From an uncultured Robinsoniella sp. (GTDB taxonomy: Bacteria; Bacillota; Clostridia; Lachnospirales; Lachnospiraceae): a stretch of 55,701 nt of DNA. The stretch covers positions 1 to 55,701 of the forward strand of contig UQCR01000033.1 in NCBI GenBank assembly GCA_900539655.1, written 5' to 3'. A program made the position numbers and the translations under genes. The notes beneath the pieces are model-generated. The model was given only the letters and a program-made list of their open reading frames with translations, did no database searches and was not told the origin of the DNA. This document shows positions 9,272 through 17,416 of this stretch, one piece after another; positions within the stretch are counted from its first letter, which is position 1; each line of letters opens with the position of its first letter.

Positions 9272-9326
9272 TTTGTCTACAGTCTGAAGCGCCAGAGTGT
9301 CTTTTAGACACGATCTGGCGCTTGTC
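9272..9326. repeat. 55-bp terminal inverted repeat, right copy (with internal hairpin)
   Basis: Partner of 7657-7711. TTTGTCTACAGTCTG at its left is the exact reverse complement of the inner flank of the left copy. The 37-bp hairpin core (9287-9323) is identical to the left core in direct orientation, which is unexpected for simple inverted repeats. It lies 32 bp beyond the stop codon of the GH98-like gene. Confidence 0.85.
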
Positions 9327-9358
9327 GTTAATTATATGGAGTTAGAAAAGTATACAGC

Positions 9359-12300
9359 TTATGATTTGTATTTTTTAAAAGTAACCGTTGCCGCCTGCCC
9401 TTTGTTTTTAAATTTTGATTTATAGGAAGACCATTTTTTAGCAGGTACCTGAATGGTGGCTGTTTTATGAATATTCTTTAAAGCATCTTTTCCCACTGTT
9501 TTTATCGATGAAGATTTTACTAATATCTTTTTCAGCTTTGAACAGCCACTGAAACTTTGCTTTCCAATAGAAGTGATATTTGAACCAATTGTTATTGTAG
9601 TTAGCTTACTATTTTTTTGAAAAGCCTTGTCAGAAATTCCGTTTACTTTAAAAGTAAATGAATTTACTTTAATGGAAGAAGGAATTGTTAATTTGGTAAA
9701 TGTATTCTTTTTTGGTTTCACAACAGCAGCAGTTCTGGATTTGGAAGCAGCGCTCGTAATTTTATATACGAAATTTCCAATGGTAACTTTAGTTCCCTTT
9801 TTCGGGATCTGTGGGACACTCTTTAATCCACGGATTGCTGTTTCAGCGGATTCTGCAGTGATCGTAACCAGAGTCTGCAATTCTGACTTGGGACTAATGT
9901 TCAATAATTCCTGTGCTGCTTTTATAGATTTATCAACAACTGCTAAGGTTTCTGTAGTGTATTTATTTCTGTCCAGTTTTGCGGCTTTGTTAATAACAGC
10001 AGTTAATGCCGATACATCAGCTTTTTTCTCAGCCTGTGCAATATTTTCCTTTAGGTTGTTTACTGCTGATGCCAAAGCCTGCAAGGTGTTATTGACGGTA
10101 TTCTGCTCATCAATATCAGGATTTAATTTCACAATACGTTCAGCTTCAGCTAATGCTTTATCCAATACGGATAAGGAACCTGCCTGGTATTTAGTCCGGT
10201 CAATTTTCTTAGCCAGATTAATGCCGGTGATGAGTACAGTCAGATCAGCAGATTTTTTTACCAGTGATTTCATGGCATTTTGTATGGATGCCACTGCAAG
10301 ATCCACCGTTTCCTGGGTGATGTCTCCGGGCAGTGAAACGATGATTTTATAAGCATTTGCCGTTGCACTGTCTAAGCTGTTTAAAGAAGCAGCAGTGTAG
10401 TTATCACGCACGATTTTCTGGGCATTGTCTATAGCCTGGAGCAAGAGGTCCGTGTTGAGCGGCTCTTCAGGTGCTGTTTTTACAATCTCAAAATTCATAT
10501 ACCCGTTTGCGTTTATTTCTAAAGTATATTCTCCTGTCTCTTCATTCCAGGTTTCTTTAGGGGCATCATACTGATTTTTAAGCCCTGTCAGATTCTGAAT
10601 CTCAGGTTTAGACTGGAGGCCTTTAAATGTTATGGAAGCTTTTTTAAATTCATTATCACGGGTTTTATCTTCTGGAATATAGTTTTCCATCAGATAATTC
10701 TGGAAGAGCAGGTTATAGTCTCCATCCCAGCGTTGTGTGTAGTTTTCCCATATATCACTTTTATCTACGAAATAGTTATTGAAATTGACAGTAACTTTTT
10801 CGCTAGTTTCTAAGAAATTAATGTAGGTATAAGGATCAAATGATACATGAATGCCATTGCCAAATTCTGTATTTTTCAGATCCGCAGTCTGCACAAGAGA
10901 TGACACCGGATATCCGGTCCAGCGGTTATTGTAAGTAAACCAGTAGTTGTCAATGTTTTGAACATAAGCGTTACCAGTTGCGTTTTCCTCATAAAACTGG
11001 TTGAAATATTCCTGCACAGCTTTTTGGGTTGCGGTATCTTTTCCGGTTTTTACTTCATCTAACGTATTTTTCTTGAACTTTTCTATTACGGAGTCTTTGT
11101 TCAGCAGCTGTATCCCATTATCGGTAAATATTTTTTTGTCTTCATCCGTTGCAAGGGCAGGAATAGATGGAATGATTCCATATCTTCCGGTAAGCTGCAT
11201 CATCAGCATTTCATTTTTATCTGATCTATCGCCTTTATGATTTAAATTTCCATCGCCGTATAGAGCTTTTATCAGATTTACGCCAGCTTCCGCTGTTTTA
11301 TTGAGCGTACCTTTTCCAGAATCAAATGCAACTTTGGTTCTGCTCATTACTTCTTCACGTGTCTGGCTGTGGTTTGCTATCATATAGTCCATTGCCTGTA
11401 CTATGGCGTTATCAAAAGCAGGAGTGGTATAAGCCGGTTCATTTTCACTTCTTGCTATGGCTGTACTGTAAAAGGGATGCTCAAATGAAAATACAGTAGC
11501 ACCCGAATTGGCTTCAGTCAGCATACGGATTGGATAATTTAATTCCGGGAATGAAAATGGGTGACGGCATTCTTCTCCACCGCCCAGACGTTCTACGCGG
11601 TTTTCGCGGAAAGGATCGTTATAGTAGTAGAGATCCCACCATTGCCAGGAATCAATTAAGGATCCCCAGTTTCCGGCATATCCGCTCAGCCAGGTACCCA
11701 TGGCAACGCTCTGATAGGAATTATATCCTGCCATGCTCCATTGGCTGGTATACTTTGGCATAATGATGAAGTTGTCTCTGTATTTTTTAGCAGCTTCCAT
11801 GAGGACGGTATTTTTTAAAGTACTTTCCATGTATTCATCATAATTGTTGGTATCTGCAAAGATAACGTATCCGCCGTATTCCGCAGACAATTCCAGTTTA
11901 GATGCAATTTCTTCACTTCGGTATCCGCCATGATTCTGCCATACGGATGCATGGTTTTCCGAGTATACCACGCCAAGCATATTTGGATATTGTTCATACA
12001 TTTCAGCCAGCCAATCATTGTCAAAAGGATGGTCGGTGTAAGAGTTGGATATCATCAGGAAAAAGGGAATTTGATCGGCTGTCGTCTTATCCATTTCCAT
12101 CTTATACCATCTTCTGGTGTCTTCGTCATCATTAATATTGCCGCCTGCATGTATGAGAATTGCCTGATACTGCTTGGTTTCCGGCGTCATGGCTGCATCC
12201 AGGCTGTCCCAGAATGTCTGAATGTCAAGTCCGCCCTGAAGAGAATCCGGTCCTTGTCCAAGATTTTCGGGATTGGACTGGCGGTACAAATGGTGATAAA

Positions 12301-13273
12301 ACAAAGGATGTTCACTATCGATAACTCTTCTAAGCGCTCCCACCTGTGTTGATCTGACCTCCAGCCAGAAGGATTGATCCAAGCCATTTATGGATGCAGT
12401 GATCTGGGTTTTACCGTTGGAAAGGGCTGTTATAAGGCCTTTTTCATTTATTTCGGCAACAGCAGGAACACTGCTTGCAAAGGAAAGCCCACTTGTGTAC
12501 ACTTGACTGTCTCCTTTTTTTAAGGATACATCTAACTGTAGTGTTTCACCTGTCTTCATTTTGCCGGTAGAATTATTAATTACAAGGCTTTCAGCCGTTA
12601 CAGGTGTCTGGTCAGTAGTGTAAGCCAGTGCATCTAATTCTATAAAATTAATATTGTGAGCTGAATTAGGTGGTCCCTGACTTTCTATTACAAAAGTATG
12701 TTCTCCATAAGGGATACCGATTAACGTATAGATTGTACGCTGATACATAGGGCTGTTATTGGAGTCAGGCATAGCCATTAGTTCACCGTCCAGGTATACC
12801 TTTGCTTTTGTGAAATTTGTATCTGTTTGTCCAATCCATTGAATTCCGGTACCTGTAAACTTATAACTTGCGGTAGCGCCAACGGCGTCGGACTGATGAG
12901 CGCTGCCCTGGCTGTGTCCCTGTTCGGAATATTGATTCCAGGTGCCTTCATATGTAATGGAACCGGAATCATTTTCAACCAAAGTCCAGCCTTCCAGAGC
13001 TTTGGCTGTTGTTTCTGAATAGATGCTGTCAATGAAATCTAGGGTTTCAACTACGGTATTCTGTTCTGTGATACTGTCTGTTTCAGACGGGGGGAGTTCT
13101 ATCCCCGGAGTTTCTGCGGTTAGCGGTTCTGTTTCCATCTGCTCCATAGTATTCTGTTCTGCAGACTCCGATTCTGATGCAAAAGTATTCAGTGGAAAGT
13201 TCAGCGAAAGCGTGCTGGTTATGAAGATACCCGCCATTATGGCTGCAGTTATGCGTTTCATTCTCTTTTTCAT
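9359..13273 (-). CDS. secreted GH98-like glycoside hydrolase with CBM-like, FIVAR and BspA-type LRR modules
   Basis: Exported 1304-aa protein. Residues 1-33 are a signal peptide, followed by an acidic linker. A carbohydrate-binding-like beta module spans about 100-215 (YEGTWN ... GTGIQWIG ... YLDGEL). A Big_2 domain covers about 220-310. A large region (about 312-960) resembles GH98 catalytic plus C-terminal domains (HPLFYHHLYRQ, ILIHAGGNI, FFLMISNSYTDHPF, GVVYSENHA, NYFVDKSDIWE). GH98 enzymes are known endo-beta-galactosidases acting on blood-group and mucin glycans. Three FIVAR helical repeats and a C-terminal LRR_5 tail follow. The start has AAGGAG 8 nt upstream. The GH98 assignment rests on motif memory and is less certain than the module layout. 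The HTH gene upstream on the same strand may control it. Confidence 0.72.
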   Translation of the reverse strand: MKKRMKRITAAIMAGIFITSTLSLNFPLNTFASESESAEQNTMEQMETEPLTAETPGIELPPSETDSITEQNTVVETLDFIDSIYSETTAKALEGWTLVENDSGSITYEGTWNQYSEQGHSQGSAHQSDAVGATASYKFTGTGIQWIGQTDTNFTKAKVYLDGELMAMPDSNNSPMYQRTIYTLIGIPYGEHTFVIESQGPPNSAHNINFIELDALAYTTDQTPVTAESLVINNSTGKMKTGETLQLDVSLKKGDSQVYTSGLSFASSVPAVAEINEKGLITALSNGKTQITASINGLDQSFWLEVRSTQVGALRRVIDSEHPLFYHHLYRQSNPENLGQGPDSLQGGLDIQTFWDSLDAAMTPETKQYQAILIHAGGNINDDEDTRRWYKMEMDKTTADQIPFFLMISNSYTDHPFDNDWLAEMYEQYPNMLGVVYSENHASVWQNHGGYRSEEIASKLELSAEYGGYVIFADTNNYDEYMESTLKNTVLMEAAKKYRDNFIIMPKYTSQWSMAGYNSYQSVAMGTWLSGYAGNWGSLIDSWQWWDLYYYNDPFRENRVERLGGGEECRHPFSFPELNYPIRMLTEANSGATVFSFEHPFYSTAIARSENEPAYTTPAFDNAIVQAMDYMIANHSQTREEVMSRTKVAFDSGKGTLNKTAEAGVNLIKALYGDGNLNHKGDRSDKNEMLMMQLTGRYGIIPSIPALATDEDKKIFTDNGIQLLNKDSVIEKFKKNTLDEVKTGKDTATQKAVQEYFNQFYEENATGNAYVQNIDNYWFTYNNRWTGYPVSSLVQTADLKNTEFGNGIHVSFDPYTYINFLETSEKVTVNFNNYFVDKSDIWENYTQRWDGDYNLLFQNYLMENYIPEDKTRDNEFKKASITFKGLQSKPEIQNLTGLKNQYDAPKETWNEETGEYTLEINANGYMNFEIVKTAPEEPLNTDLLLQAIDNAQKIVRDNYTAASLNSLDSATANAYKIIVSLPGDITQETVDLAVASIQNAMKSLVKKSADLTVLITGINLAKKIDRTKYQAGSLSVLDKALAEAERIVKLNPDIDEQNTVNNTLQALASAVNNLKENIAQAEKKADVSALTAVINKAAKLDRNKYTTETLAVVDKSIKAAQELLNISPKSELQTLVTITAESAETAIRGLKSVPQIPKKGTKVTIGNFVYKITSAASKSRTAAVVKPKKNTFTKLTIPSSIKVNSFTFKVNGISDKAFQKNSKLTTITIGSNITSIGKQSFSGCSKLKKILVKSSSIKTVGKDALKNIHKTATIQVPAKKWSSYKSKFKNKGQAATVTFKKYKS

Positions 13274-13607
13274 ACGTTCTTCTCCTTTTTTACGTGCCTC
13301 TATATTATATAATAGATGAAGCTGGAGAAAATTGACATTCGAATTTTTGTCTAAATATTACGTATTTTTTACTGGATTCTAAGTAAATCTAGGAGGTACG
13401 GTAAAAATAATACATATTGGTTGAAATTACAATGATAAGTGATAGGAGACCCATGCCCGGAAATGTGTCAGAGCATATATGGAAAAACGTGAGAAATACA
13501 TTACAAAAGATGAGATAATGAAGCAGTTTATAAAGTAATCATAAAAGCGGTTGAAGGGAAGATGAATCATTTCCTTTCAGCCGCTTTTTTGAGCATACAT
13601 TTTAATA
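13274..13607. other. intergenic region between the HTH regulator and the GH98-like gene
   Basis: Contains a minus-strand TATAAT near 13305 likely serving the GH98-like gene, with no good -35. It also has a 21-codon plus-strand reading frame (13453-13518) with AGGAG before it, too short to call, and the terminator at 13542-13590. Confidence 0.4.
13542..13590. terminator. bidirectional intrinsic terminator
   Basis: Arms AAAAGCGGTTGAAGG and CCTTTCAGCCGCTTTTTT pair almost fully around a short loop, with T-runs on both strands. It lies 18 bp past the stop of the minus-strand HTH regulator and would separate that gene from the GH98-like gene. Confidence 0.85.
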
Positions 13608-15098
13608 TCAGATTGTTTCGCGGTTTCCTAATGAACGCAGTATTTCCAGATTATATTCTTTCTGTCTGTGCTCTACAGAATAATTGTTTTTTGCAAACTG
13701 GGTGCACAGGTCAATAGCCCAGTTTACCAGACTGATATCATCCCAGAAAATGACCTGGTGTTCAATGGGCACACATCTGGTATTAAACGATATACTCCAT
13801 AAATTCCTTTTTAACCATACGTAAGAATGACCAAATTGTTGTCCGCCGGCTAGAATTAATAATTTTATATTTTGATTGGATTCAAGAAATTCAACGGTAT
13901 CCAGCAGATGCCTGGTGTATTGTTCCGGTGTCTTACGTATCTGCCTGTTTGTTAATGCAGATAGTTCATATTCAATCAGGTATTCATAAGATAAAGCTTT
14001 TTCCAGCGAATCCAGATTCAGGTTATAGGTGTTTAAAAGATTTGACGAAGTACTTGTCATCGCTTGCCGAAGCGTTCTGCAGTAGAATAAACAGCGTTCC
14101 CGGTCTTTGCCCTTGATGTGGTTATCATTTAGTATTTCAAGGAGAAGAGATTCACTCATTGTAGTAATACTGAGGTAATTACTGTAGAAAAGAAGTTCTC
14201 CCTTTCGCTGGGACAGATAATTAATGGTATCTAAAATATGATCGATTTCTGGTCCGGAATCTGTCGCCAGAACTTTACTTCCATAAAGCTGTATGACATG
14301 ATCAAATAATAAACAATATTTGTGTGTATTAAATGGATCTGTAAAAAGATTGGTATGCATCGGCACAGTTGGTTCATAACTATCCAGACCCACACCGATA
14401 TACTTATCGGCAACTGCATAAATACGGGGAAGTAAACCCTGTATCCGTTCTACGTCAACTACATACATATTGATATTTTTATGAAACCGGATCTCGTTTA
14501 ATGCTCCAATAAATGGCCAAAAAGTAATCTTATTCTGCATAGAGGAAAAAGCAAATTCTATATGGAAGCCTCTCTCAGCCAGAAGGAAAAGACGACGGAC
14601 AACATTTTGCAGAAAAATAATATCCCGGGAGATCCAGGAAACCTGTTCAAATTCCAGTATTTTGATTGTACCCGGGACCACCATTTTCTCGGCTTCACTG
14701 ATAATAAAATCAAATGCTTTTTTTCTCCCGTCTATGCCAACAAATAATTGCTGTGCCGGCAGAATTACGGTATTCTGTTTTTTGTCCGTATTTCCTTCAT
14801 CATAAGTAGATAAGTAAAGTTTTAAATATTTATGGATTTGCTGCGGACTGTTCATTTCCTCATCCGGATATAAATCACATAAGAAACGGTTCAGCGGTTT
14901 ATATGCCATATTGTTGTTTTTATCAGTAAAATAGGATAAAACCTGTTCAAAGTAGGGGGAACGCGGAAGCAGTTTTCTCCTCCCCGTCCGCCATTTACTG
15001 ATGGTGGTTCTGTCAATGTGCAGATAATCTGCGAGTTCGTCCAGTGATATATCTAATAATTCCATAATAATTCTTATTGATGTTTTCTGTTTTACCAT
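13608..15098 (-). CDS. HTH-type regulator with large uncharacterised C-terminal region
   Basis: A 496-aa cytoplasmic protein. Residues about 5-45 form a Cro/XRE-like helix-turn-helix (LDISLDELADYLHIDRTTISKWRTGRRK). The remaining 440 residues match no domain I recognise and have no membrane segment. They are probably a ligand-sensing or oligomerisation region. ATG at 15098 is chosen over 15110 because GAGG lies 6 nt upstream of it. It is encoded directly upstream of the GH98-like gene on the same strand and diverges from the 84-aa gene, with a palindrome in the shared intergenic region. I infer local control of the GH98-like gene or of the divergent small gene. Confidence 0.75.
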   Translation of the reverse strand: MVKQKTSIRIIMELLDISLDELADYLHIDRTTISKWRTGRRKLLPRSPYFEQVLSYFTDKNNNMAYKPLNRFLCDLYPDEEMNSPQQIHKYLKLYLSTYDEGNTDKKQNTVILPAQQLFVGIDGRKKAFDFIISEAEKMVVPGTIKILEFEQVSWISRDIIFLQNVVRRLFLLAERGFHIEFAFSSMQNKITFWPFIGALNEIRFHKNINMYVVDVERIQGLLPRIYAVADKYIGVGLDSYEPTVPMHTNLFTDPFNTHKYCLLFDHVIQLYGSKVLATDSGPEIDHILDTINYLSQRKGELLFYSNYLSITTMSESLLLEILNDNHIKGKDRERCLFYCRTLRQAMTSTSSNLLNTYNLNLDSLEKALSYEYLIEYELSALTNRQIRKTPEQYTRHLLDTVEFLESNQNIKLLILAGGQQFGHSYVWLKRNLWSISFNTRCVPIEHQVIFWDDISLVNWAIDLCTQFAKNNYSVEHRQKEYNLEILRSLGNRETI

Positions 15099-15110
15099 AG
15101 TTTTCCTCAT

Positions 15111-15419
15111 TTAAGAAAGATAATCAAAGCAGCATAATGCTAAGTTAGGTAAGTATATCATATAAATTGGCAAAATACAATGTCAAATTTTACTTCAGTG
15201 CCAATATATTGGCGAAATTGGCTTTTGATGCAAAAGTGCCAGATTAATGCCAGATACAGCAGAAATATTGCAGTCATTTAGGTAAAAGGGTAAAATAAGA
15301 CCGTGTTAGTAATTTGTAATATAAGCAGACAGCTTTATAAATTAGTTGTATTCATAAGATAATTATCAAATTGAAATCGAAGAAAAGCTGTAAAAATATA
15401 AGGAAAAGAGGAGAGGAAA
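15111..15419. promoter_or_regulatory. divergent regulatory region with palindrome GCCAATATATTGGC
   Basis: The 14-bp perfect palindrome at 15200-15213 has further TTGGC copies on each side (near 15168 and 15218), all between the divergent HTH regulator and the 84-aa gene. It is a candidate autoregulatory operator. A weak plus-strand promoter candidate is TTGCAG (15268-15273), 17 bp, TAAAAT (15291-15296). No gene is visible here. Confidence 0.45.
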
Positions 15420-15674
15420 ATGAATATAGATTTATTATTAGAAGAGTTGCATAATAAGACGGGATTATCATATTTATCAGATTTTCATAGGGAGAAACAG
15501 CTTTGTTACCAAACCATACTATTCATGAATATAAATAAATATACGCTTAGCCAGTGGTCGGCAGTAATATCTTATATTGAAAATGAAAAAAAGACCTTTT
15601 TTTCCTATCAGGAGTTCCTGAATTATTTAAAAATTAAAAAGGAACAGCTGGAAATTAAGAATTATGCAAAATGA
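15420..15674 (+). CDS. small hypothetical protein (84 aa)
   Basis: Start supported by GGAGAGG just before ATG. The product is soluble, helical and rich in Tyr, Leu and Lys (DLLLEELHNKTGLSYLSDFH at the N-terminus), with no signal or membrane segment. I do not recognise a characterised family. It is a single-gene unit, divergent from the HTH regulator and ended by its own terminator. It may be a small regulatory partner, but nothing in the sequence proves it. Confidence 0.7.
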   Translation: MNIDLLLEELHNKTGLSYLSDFHREKQLCYQTILFMNINKYTLSQWSAVISYIENEKKTFFSYQEFLNYLKIKKEQLEIKNYAK

Positions 15675-15687
15675 AAGTATTTTTACT

Positions 15688-15731
15688 GGCAGGAAGCAGG
15701 TGCTGTTTGGCACTTCTTCCTGCTTATTTTT
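15688..15731 (+). terminator. intrinsic terminator
   Basis: Arms GGCAGGAAG and CTTCCTGC, with GGTGC/GGCAC inside, precede TTATTTTT. It follows the 84-aa gene and faces the convergent double-GntR gene. Confidence 0.8.
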
Positions 15732-15739
15732 CGTTAAAA

Positions 15740-17170
15740 TTAAAATGGCTGTTCGTCCAAAAAATGTGTCGGCAATTTTATGTTTTGTGCTTCTGTTACA
15801 CCCATTTCATATAAGGTATCCCGCATCATCCCGAATATGTAATAATAATTTCGCTGCACAACATCAGCAAAGGCATTCTTATCATGAGCTTTGATACATG
15901 ACAGCATCAACAGGTTGTATTTACGAATCGTGGGGACATGTGGTTTATCATTAAACGAAAATGCAAAGTAAAAGCCCCAGTCCAACAGATTTATTAACTG
16001 GCTGTATATTGCTTTTAATGGCTGAAAAGTCTGGCATTGTATCATCATTGCTATAATTCCGGGTGCCAGCTTCAGTGCATCCATATGCTCTGCTTTTTCT
16101 GTTAATTCTGCTATCTTTTCATTATCCAGATTATCAAAGCCTAATAATGCCAGGCCTTTGCTCATCAGGGCAATAAGGTGAAGTGCACTCAGATAAGTAA
16201 GAGCATCAGCCCGGGGAGTGCTATTGGTTATTGATAATCCCTTAGCCTTTGCGTTCTCACAGGTAATGAGATAACCGCCACGCAGCTTCACTTGTTTGAT
16301 AACCCCAATCCTGCTTAGTTCCTCCATGACCTTGCCCACGGTATACGCCGAAATATTATATTCTTTACACAGTTGAGCGTTTGGCGGCAGATAGGTGCCG
16401 TCCTTATACACGCCATATAAGATATTCTTTAACAGACTTCGCGTTACCTGCATGTAGGTGCGAACCCGTCCTTTTTTTGCATCCCAACTATAGGGTACCT
16501 TTTCAGGCGCCAGATCCGGGTATGCAGCATGTAATGACAAAAAATATTTATCAAGGGCATCTGCTCCGGCCAGGTAAAAATGGTTGATGGCATCATAAAT
16601 AGCCTGGTAGTTCCGGCATTCCATGCTGTCATATAATTTTTGAAGCATGTTCGCTTCCTTGACAGCTAAATCTTTGTAAGGATTTGCAAATCCGGGTATA
16701 TCGGTTACCTGTAAAAAAAGCTCCATGTCAATACACAAATCCTGTAACAGGGAATTGTTATAGACAGAAGTAATACGCTGTAATGAATTACCGGATTTTT
16801 TCCGGCTGTCCTTAAGCATCTGCATATCACAGTAGACAGCAGCTTCTGCATAAATATGGGGTATTATGTAAGCTAAAGTTTTAAAAAGAGAACACATGGA
16901 ATCCTGTTTCGCCAATATACGTTCTGCCTGCTCTCTGGCATTCCCTCCTGCCTGGTAGCTAACCTGCATGTGGGAACGCTGAACAGATTCGATATAACCT
17001 TCTTTCATAAGTGCATCTGTAACATCTCGGACGGTACGGATACCTACCTGGTAAATGCCGCATAAGGATCGTAAAGAAGGAATCCTTTCCCCATAGGCAA
17101 GTTTTCCGCTGACTATTTGCATAACCAATGCATCATGGAGATAACGAAATAGTGTCTGGCCTTGCTTCAT
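15740..17170 (-). CDS. transcriptional regulator with two GntR-type winged helices
   Basis: A 476-aa cytoplasmic protein. The first GntR-like wHTH is at about 5-75 (LVMQIVSGKLAYGERIPSLR, then YQVGIRTVRDVTDALMKEGYI). A second, clearly similar module lies in the middle at about 235-305 (LLKNILYGVYKDGTYLPPNA, then YNISAYTVGKVMEELSRIGVI). The remaining sequence is helical and of unknown function. Tandem GntR heads in one chain are unusual. Start at 17170 is preferred because AAGGAGG precedes it. The 41 codons upstream in frame look non-coding. It diverges from the GH106-like gene, whose promoter and an AACCGGTT site lie in the shared 246 bp, so it most likely regulates that enzyme. Confidence 0.82.
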   Translation of the reverse strand: MKQGQTLFRYLHDALVMQIVSGKLAYGERIPSLRSLCGIYQVGIRTVRDVTDALMKEGYIESVQRSHMQVSYQAGGNAREQAERILAKQDSMCSLFKTLAYIIPHIYAEAAVYCDMQMLKDSRKKSGNSLQRITSVYNNSLLQDLCIDMELFLQVTDIPGFANPYKDLAVKEANMLQKLYDSMECRNYQAIYDAINHFYLAGADALDKYFLSLHAAYPDLAPEKVPYSWDAKKGRVRTYMQVTRSLLKNILYGVYKDGTYLPPNAQLCKEYNISAYTVGKVMEELSRIGVIKQVKLRGGYLITCENAKAKGLSITNSTPRADALTYLSALHLIALMSKGLALLGFDNLDNEKIAELTEKAEHMDALKLAPGIIAMMIQCQTFQPLKAIYSQLINLLDWGFYFAFSFNDKPHVPTIRKYNLLMLSCIKAHDKNAFADVVQRNYYYIFGMMRDTLYEMGVTEAQNIKLPTHFLDEQPF

Positions 17171-17328
17171 AATATTTATTTCCTCCTTAATTTTCCATTT
17201 GTGTGAAATAAATATAATTATAACTCGATTAGGTTCATTCGGCAAGGAGGAGGAGAATACTACCCATTGAAAGTATGCGTAACGGAACCTCACTGCAAGA
17301 TTCTAATATTTTTCAGCAAGATAGGCTA

Positions 17329-17378
17329 TTGAATGAGATATAAAACGTAAATATAATGGTAATAAGTATAAACCGGTT
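17329..17378 (+). promoter_or_regulatory. promoter and candidate operator of the GH106-like gene
   Basis: TTGAAT (17329-17334), a 17-bp spacer and TATAAT (17352-17357) give a good sigma-A promoter. The palindrome AACCGGTT (17371-17378), flanked by TATAA-like arms, lies just after the expected start site, suitable for repression by the divergent GntR-type protein. Confidence 0.6.
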
Positions 17379-17416
17379 ATATTTAAGATTCTTATATAAG
17401 TATTGGAGGGATTGCA

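Larger units (their letters stand above)
7657..9326. mobile_element. 1.67-kb inverted-repeat-bounded MarR-GNAT cassette
   Basis: Matching 55-bp inverted repeats bound a unit holding only a MarR-GNAT operon, which is visibly more AT-rich than its neighbours. There is no transposase. Imperfect hairpins lie just inside each end (about 7755-7790 and 9216-9261), an arrangement typical of non-autonomous elements. I cannot identify a convincing target-site duplication. Alternatively, duplication of an intergenic hairpin during insertion or rearrangement produced the arrangement. Confidence 0.45.

Noticed and set aside
9627..10352. 241-aa plus-strand frame opposite the GH98-like gene
   Set aside because: Antisense to FIVAR and LRR coding sequence that is clearly modular on the minus strand.
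13453..13518. 21-codon plus-strand frame with an AGGAG site
   Set aside because: Too short, no coupling to a neighbour, no recognisable sequence. An overlapping 19-codon frame is equally open, so it may at most be a gene remnant.
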